Positions 14,018 to 14,840 of a DNA stretch of 14,840 nt are shown piece by piece (position 1 is the stretch's first letter; every line of letters starts with the position of its first letter). Both the position numbers and the translations under genes were made by a program. Under the pieces are notes generated by a model that saw only the letters and a list, made by a program, of their open reading frames with translations, was not told where the DNA came from and did no database searches. Location of the stretch: the NCBI GenBank assembly GCA_018816605.1, contig JAHIVS010000710.1, forward strand, positions 1 to 14,840, read 5' to 3'. This DNA comes from Pseudomonadota bacterium. GTDB lineage: Bacteria > Desulfobacterota > Desulfobacteria > Desulfobacterales > Desulfobacteraceae.

Positions 14018-14840
14018 CTACCCTGCTCCATTGCCGGCAGTTCCAAAATTGTATCTGTCGTAAGGAATATGCAGCATGGCCGCGGCATCCTTTTTCCGTT
14101 CCTCGTTTCGCAAGTCGTATCGAAGTGTGGTTTTCGGGTCATTATGGCCAACATATTCTGATACAGTTGCCAAGTCAATACCGCGTGCCAGCATATCACT
14201 TACACAGGTTCGCCTGAGATCGTGCGGGCTGAAGACTACCCCGGCTTCAATTCCTCTTTTGTGGCAAACGTTAAATATAGCTTCTGGCGAAATGGATTTG
14301 ACTACACGCATATTTACTTTTTCATTTTTCAATATAGGTGTGAAAATGTATTCTCCTGCTATTCCCCGGACAGTAAGCCAGTCAGACATTGCGTTGCCGG
14401 CTTCGTTCATCAGGTAGACGTTACGTTCTTTGTTTTCCTTGCCGTGTACCAGTAACCTGCCGGTCTCTGGATCATATTCAGATAACTTGACCTTGGTCAC
14501 TTCTTCCCGGCGTAAACCACCCACGTAGAGCACCGTGAGTATTGCGGCATCGCGGCGGCCAGCTTTCTTTCTGTCTGCTGCACAGGCTTTCATCAGAGCG
14601 TCAATTTCTTGGAAAGTGAGTTGTTGGCCAGAAAGAAGCGTAGAGCCGGTAACGCGCTCCACCTGTACTGTCCGCATATAATCCTCGGCTGAGACGAGCC
14701 CCAACAGCCATGCGCGTTTCATGGTTCCCCTCAGCCCACACAAAGCGTGGTTGGCGGTTGCGGAGGAATATTTCTCGGCCAGAATTGCTTGTACAATCGA
14801 GGTATGTTGAAAGCGAACATTCTCCCACTTCACATGAAAA
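14018..14840 (-). CDS. Tyrosine recombinase / integrase, N-terminus beyond the right edge
   Basis: The minus-strand frame is open to the right edge, and GTG at 14833 is not taken as the true start because the frame continues through it. Counting from that GTG, residues 1-60 are the SAM-like core-binding domain. The catalytic domain follows with the full set: R108 in GGLRREEV, the beta-hairpin lysine K132 in HGKENKER, H204 and R207 in SPHDLRRT, H230 in VGHNDP, and the nucleophile Y239 in TLRYD. This is the phage-integrase/Xer superfamily, which cuts and rejoins DNA through a 3'-phosphotyrosine. All catalytic residues are intact, so it could be active. It heads a tight three-gene cassette. A decayed relative lies at 8485-8638. 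No attachment site could be identified. Confidence 0.9.
   Translation of the reverse strand, partial: FHVKWENVRFQHTSIVQAILAEKYSSATANHALCGLRGTMKRAWLLGLVSAEDYMRTVQVERVTGSTLLSGQQLTFQEIDALMKACAADRKKAGRRDAAILTVLYVGGLRREEVTKVKLSEYDPETGRLLVHGKENKERNVYLMNEAGNAMSDWLTVRGIAGEYIFTPILKNEKVNMRVVKSISPEAIFNVCHKRGIEAGVVFSPHDLRRTCVSDMLARGIDLATVSEYVGHNDPKTTLRYDLRNEERKKDAAAMLHIPYDRYNFGTAGNGAG

Noticed and set aside
13375..14455. Several plus-strand open frames opposite the integrase and the 235-aa gene
   Set aside because: They are shadows of strongly supported minus-strand genes, without ribosome sites or family motifs.

Overview
The window looks like an accessory island of mobile elements and defence-type genes. 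The host is probably a Chloroflexota (Anaerolineae-like) bacterium. That assignment is inference. It rests on a lipoprotein with a long Thr/Pro-rich linker after the lipobox, an IS66 remnant and a tyrosine integrase of styles I associate with that group, and a mosaic of moderate-GC and very AT-rich genes.

Left part (1-8699), Tn3-type transposon territory. A Tn3-family transposase gene runs leftwards off the edge (1-1110). Three 38-bp Tn3-type terminal inverted repeats are visible: one facing right (2244-2281) and two facing left (5908-5945, 8662-8699). The simplest reading is nesting. A short element without a transposase of its own (2244-5945, about 3.7 kb) carries an IS66 remnant, an OLD-family ATPase/TOPRIM nuclease and a class I methyltransferase. 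It sits inside a larger element whose right end is 8699 and whose transposase is the gene at the left edge. The outer element also carries a lipoprotein, an AbiJ-NTD4/HEPN-like abortive-infection protein, a zinc-ribbon protein, an unknown AT-rich gene and a decayed tyrosine recombinase. Gene fragments end exactly at two of the IR boundaries (5946-6074, 8701-8883), as expected if the ends landed in older genes. No perfect 5-bp target duplication was found.

Middle part (8880-12020), a tight four-gene minus-strand operon I cannot match to a named system. In order of transcription it encodes an orotate-phosphoribosyltransferase-like protein, a four-helix membrane protein, a membrane-anchored helical protein, and a long protein with two phosphoribosyltransferase-like halves whose PRPP loops both lack the usual acidic pair. 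The first gene is preceded by two perfect palindromes. This is the best candidate for an undescribed system.

Right part (12600-14840), a minus-strand cassette. A tyrosine recombinase with a complete catalytic set, cut at its N-terminus by the window edge, is followed 4 bp later by a 235-aa protein and then a 225-aa protein, neither of known function. The rest of the window is short intergenic sequence with small relics. No tRNA, rRNA or CRISPR array was seen.
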